This document shows positions 56,101 to 62,100 of a stretch of DNA of 64,000 bases, piece by piece. The stretch lies in assembly GCF_003265705.1 (NCBI RefSeq), contig NW_020312894.1, positions 6,852,223 to 6,916,222 on the forward strand. Reading direction: 5' to 3'. Numbering within the stretch: the stretch's first letter is position 1; the number at the start of each line of letters is the position of its first letter. The position numbers and the translations under genes are program-made. Under the pieces are notes generated by a model. That model did not search any database. It worked only from the letters and a program-made list of their open reading frames with translations, and had not been told where the DNA came from. The DNA comes from Callorhinus ursinus (Eukaryota > Chordata > Mammalia > Carnivora > Otariidae).

Positions 56101-59100
56101 ATCAACTTTACACCCCATTCCTCATTCTCTGCAAGACCCAAGTACAAGCATGCTCTTCTCACCTTCCAATAAAATAAGGGATATAAGAAACGATACTGTA
56201 TTTTAAAATATGGTATTTACTTCCCCCCCAAGTTGACTGTGGTACAGCCTGTTAACATATGTACATACTTTGTTTCTTAAGCTACAAAAACCTAAAAGGT
56301 ATTTAAAAGCTTTGGCCCCGATAGTGTGGCTGTGCACTTTAAAATTTTACATAAGGCTACTTCTTCACGCACTCACTTATATAAGAGAATAGCCACCGGC
56401 ATTGTGAATGGATTCTGGTACTTGTCTTCAGTTTCTTCACAAAGAGTAGTGAGATCATAAAGCTTCACTATATCACTGCCACTTGCTGAAAAGGAAAACA
56501 AACCTTAGTTTACCAGGGTCACTCAAATCAATTATTATCGTTCATTCAAGAAGGAATTTACCTTTAAACAGCCAATAGGTATGTCCTTCTTTCGTACAGT
56601 TAGATTTTAGAAACGATAAAATATTCTGTGCAATGTCTTTTATGACTTTCGTAGAGAAGTTCGAGTTTTCCAAATTGGGAATCTCTTCGGTTTTTATCAT
56701 TTCATACTTCTGTAAAACACAGACAGAACGCAGTTTCAGAGAAAACCCAGGCAGCAACCCTTCTCTTATTAAAAAGGAACCAAATATATAAATCCTGCAA
56801 TCAGAGATCTATGCAGCCCCGAAGAGCTGAACCCACTGGTTTTCGATCTTTTTATTGCTCCAACATTCCAAAAGAATCCGACCCACCTGTCAGCAATGCT
56901 GTCGGCTTACCACAGGAACAGGTCTCAAGACAGAATCACCACCAATTCAGAACCACAAATTTAGGCATGATCCTGCTTCTGTTCTCACATGGAACAGCTT
57001 GCAGCATACACTTCCTTCCGTTCTCCCTGGTGGTTTTCACCTGGGAGGGTGGTAGATGAAGGCAGACTTCACCCAGCCTGCTTTTCCCCCAGACACTAGA
57101 CTCACTCAGCAAGTCCCTCCAGTAGACACTACTCTTCCCTTGAGCTACGGACGGGACTCCTTTACAGAAACAGAGACGGGGACTGGAGGCAGCAGCAAGA
57201 GTAGAGGCCACAGGGAAACCACTGCCACGACTTCTAAAGTACCTCCACATTTCTTTCTAGTTTGTCTTCTGTTCACAATTCCTTAAACGTCTCTGACCAC
57301 ATTTTCCGAAAACGCTAAGACAAGAAACACCAAATCGATTGGAAAATAAGACCAAATAGTCTCCTCAGGTTGGTTTTCCTCCTTCTTGGTTCATCTAAAG
57401 CCCCACGTCATAATTCCTTCCTTAAAATCCTGGATTTTATACTGCACTCTTCAGGCCCCCCCCCTCCCCTTTCACCCACACGGGGGAAGGCTCCAGAGTC
57501 TGAGCTGAATAGATTCCCGTGGTGATGACGTCCAACAGTATCCAGGGAGACGGACCTCAGGCTATTTCTCTAGCCCCGTCTTCTCCAAGGCCTGTAACTT
57601 CAAACTGCTCATGGACATTTCAATGCTTTCCTCAAATGGAACACATGATGAAGACCGATCACCTTCCCTGCCTAAACCAGTTCAATGTCCCCACATCTCC
57701 GGCAGTGACACGGTGGTGACTCTAGACCGTGAGCCCTGGAATTCTCTGGAACCACCCCCTCCGGCCACAGCCTCTCATTAAATGCTGCTGTTTAGGGTAA
57801 TGGTACAACAGTGTTTCCCAACCAAGAATGCAAATCAGAATCATCTACAAAGCTTTCTTTTTTTCCTTTCTTTGACAGATACATAGATCCCACCTATCCT
57901 GATACACTAGGAAGCCAAGCAAACTGTCTTTTTAGAGACCACGAGTGATTCTGATAAACACTGAAGGTTCAGAATCACTGGGTTGGAATACAATGGTTAG
58001 AAGCATGGCCTCAGCGAGATACAGGTTCAAATACTGGCACCACCACTTACTAGCAATGGGGCCCTGGGCGACTCACTTGAGCTCCCTGATCCTCAAGTTT
58101 CCCTCTTCATCAAAGGGAATACTGGTGTTCCAGCAGCTAAGAAGATCAAGTAAGTAATGCATGTAAAGCACTTAGCAAAGTGTCTGGAACAAAACAAGCA
58201 CTCAATAAATGCTAGCTCCTTCTTATCACTGTCAATTCTTAGTATTTTCTCTACAGTCTAAGTCCATCAAGCTACTTGCAAAAGTACAGCAAAGCCCTCC
58301 CCAGGCTTCTTGTCTCCAAGTCCCCCGTGCCTGTCCTACAAACCATCTCCAAACTCAGCCTCCAACACAACGCATTTCACCTCCCAGATGCAAAGCCTTC
58401 ACAGATTCCAGATTACCAATCGAACTAAGCCCACACTCAGTATTCTAGATTCTCCATTATTTGACTTCGGCTTTTCTAATCTATTTGCTATTCTGTTACA
58501 TGAATCTTGTGTCCCTAGATGCATCTATTATCAATCCGTTCATTTACTTAACACTAGTCTTCTAACATTCATCTCTTATTTTTGGAGAGGCTACCATTCA
58601 AGATTCAGTGGAGAGACCACTTCTTCCAGAAGTCTCTTTCAAATCAAATCAGAAATGATCTCACCTTCCCTGACCACCCAGACCTACATGGGTGTCCTGC
58701 CCTTCTAACAGATGGTCTCCTATCTTTCTCTTTGCACCCTGTTATTTCCCGTTAGCATTTTACCTTCCTCGGTAGTGACCAAACTTTACTCTTTGTTTTC
58801 CCTCAATACTTATAATTATGAGGATAAAGTGCCTCACAAAAAGAACAAGCTCAATAACAATATGCTATATAAACTATCAACTTTACACATTATTGTTGTA
58901 AACTTCCCCTAAGACTCTGCATATACTGAGTAGACATTTGTATACCAAATGGATATCTCCGCTGTATAGGAACTTGTAGGTAATTAATTACTATGAACAC
59001 CTAGCATTAAAATCAGAGTTCTATGGCTACAAATGTGGGTTGCAGTATATTTATGAACTTCCCACAAATTACCTGTACAATTATACTCCTGTAACATCTA

Positions 59101-62100
59101 GAATTCTGATATTACCCAATCAAATGTGAAAACACTCAAATTTCAGTTTATTCACAACAATCTTCCTTGTTAAAAAGACAGCCTAGTATTTAAGAGCCTC
59201 ATAAGCTTTGGTGAGGTACTCTGCACTGATTTACATTTGGAAGAAAATTAGAGAAGTCACACTGTACCTTACTTACCTGCACAATTCCATTTACGTGAAA
59301 ACACATCACAAGTTCCGGTACGTTGCATATCAAGTTGTCCAACCAATAGTCAATTCCAGTTAGCACATTAATTGGTTTGTTGTTGTCCCTAAAAATACAT
59401 ATTTCTAGTGTTATGGAGTTTAAGATGTTCCATAATAAACCATCTTGAGACTTATTTCCACCATTTAATCATTTTAATCTATTCTCCCCTAGGTGAAAAA
59501 TGCCATATTAACTTTATTTCCTGATGAGATATGCACATGTAGCTCACGTGGTGCGTTCTTTACCATCTTTCCCTAAGTTCTGCTTGCGTTCCTAACTGGA
59601 ATCCATACAAGTTTTCAGTAAGAGTAGAAGGAAATAGGATAGCAGATTACTGTGAGCCTACTGCATGCTCCTCATACAACCTGAGGTGAAAGACTGACCA
59701 CCACCTATAATAATGCCCACGCTATAGCTCACGTTGGCTGACAGGAACACATACAGCTGGAGTACTAACAGAAGTGCCCACAATTAGTTAACAGGAAGCT
59801 GGTAAACCATCTCCTTAACTAATTAAATTCTATTATATTCTCACTCGTTGTGAATTCAAACATAAGATTAAGACGGTACAACAGATCTCTGACTCCATTC
59901 ATTAAGGACCTGAATGCAAACCCAGCCCCAGGGCTTTCAGCATTTGCTGATAATAGCCCCATCCTTACTGTGCTGATTTGGGGGGGGGGGGGGGGGAAAA
60001 ACCCAGATAAAGGTGATGATTAACAGATTAAGTGAAAGAAGATAAAACACTGACTCTAAAGAAATACCATTTTGGTTTACCTGAGACGTAGGCTGACTGC
60101 TGGATATCTGCCTCCTCCAAATATAGGCATGTTGGAGCCAACTAACATATGTATATCTTCAAATGTCCATAAGATATTCCGAACAAAATCATTTTTAAGA
60201 CCCTTTGATTAAAAATAAAATAGGAGAGGTTATTATGTAATACACAGGAGATCCATAATGTCCCCCCATGATTCACAGAAATTCTAGAAAAAGGAAAGAC
60301 AAAGAAGACAAAGTAAATTAAAGTCAAAGAGCTATAAGATCACAGAGATGTTTAGAAAGTGATTTTCAGGATCAAGTGGACTTTTTTCCCTACAAATTCC
60401 AATTCAGACTAGCTTTTAAATGACAAAGTAGACTGGGGATCAGGCGTCCCAATCTGGACACCACGGAAAGCATACCTGACTGTTCTCCCCGTCATTGAAT
60501 AAAGTAGTCAGGTTTTGTTCTTTGGGTGCTGAGGCCACATGCCCCACTATGTATGAGGGTTCAAGAGGCTCACTTCCCTGTGAAAAGTGCAAGGATAAGG
60601 AGTGACTCTGCTGCCGATATTTCTCACAAATGGCCTACTTTTCAAGAGTATCCCCTAAACATTCAAAGTATAAACCTCAAATCTACTTTTGTGAATTTAG
60701 GGCTAATATGCAAATCATGAACTCATCAATGTGTGGCTTACTTCAGCTCTTAATTATCATAGTTATTCTAATAAGCTAATCACATTTAGATCATACTCAA
60801 AAAAGATTAAAGATTATTTTAAGCTTTCAAAGTTTTCATTTTTTTTCTCTTTTGGATAAATCTGAATACCACTGCTATTTCAGCCCACCCCACCTCCACT
60901 GAATTAAAAAAATTTCTAAGAAACCTCAGCCGGATTCTTTTTATTTTTCCTTCCTTTATTCTTAAAAAGATCTTGAAGTAATCTCTACATGCAACATGGG
61001 GCTCAAACTTTTAAACCCAAGATCAAGAGTCCCACTCTACTGACTGAGCCAGCCATCACCCCTCAGCCATATTATTCTTGAGACACTGGTCATCAGAGCA
61101 GCCCCGACGTTTGCCATTGTCTGACATGTGCTTCACAGAACACTAATCCCTGAGGTACTCAGTGAAGAACGTCCAGAGTAAGCTTTTGAAACCCACTGCT
61201 CACTATAGACTTGCTTTTGGACAGTAACAATGCTTACTACATTAAAAAAGCCTCTAAAAGGTTCTGTAGTAGAAAAATCAACTTCCCCTCTGTAAAATCC
61301 AATGTTCTCAAACTTATTTAATCTTGGAACACGTTTTATTCTTAATACATTCTCTGGAATATATTCTAGAAAACACTTAAGGAAGGGGAACATTTGACAA
61401 TGGGTAAACTCAATCCACCACTCAAATTTCCAACCATTAGGGACAGTTGTCTTAAGAAACGTTACTTTAAACCTTTAATCCCAAGATCGGTATGTGCATG
61501 TGCATGTGCACAGCTTATTCCATAAATTTCTTACTTCTCAACCTATGTGCATGCTAATAAGCTCAGCCCCTGCCTGTGAAGTGAGTACACTCGACTGCAA
61601 GTACGGGGGGGGGGGGGGGGGAGAATCTCCAGTGCTTTTGCTCTGCCTTGTACTCTTCTTAAAGAGTCCCACTAGAACTTCAAGCTTTTTTATTTGTTTG
61701 TACAGACAAGTCATCAACCTGTGGACCAAATCCCCAAACTGTATTTGCAAGGTAGCAGCCTTAGTGGGAGTCTGGGCTCTGGGTTATAATGTTATCAATA
61801 AAAGTCTGGCTCCAAGGCCAACCACAGACACCTATTTAAACTCTAACACTGCTTAACACAGCCCTCAAACCAGCAAGGTTAGTTTTGGGAATAAGAATTC
61901 ATGAGGTAGGGGCGCCTGGGTGGCTCAGTTGTTAAGCATTTGCCTTCAGCTTGGGTCATGATCCCAGGGTTCTGGGATCGAGCCCCATGTCGGGCTCCCT
62001 GCTCCACGGGAAACCTGCTTCTCCCTCTCCCACTCCCTCTGCTTGTGTTCCCTCTCTCGTTGTCTCTGTCAAAATAAATAAATAAAATCTTCTAAAAAAA

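Larger units (their letters stand above)
56710..59276 (-). other. EDRF1: EDRF1 intron between exons 4 and 5
   Basis: 2.6 kb. Recognised: MER5A (57806-57984), a near-complete MIR (57985-58225) and an L2 3' region (58260-58800). The stretch 56760-57800 has GC-richer unassigned sequence with chance frames. Confidence 0.7.
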
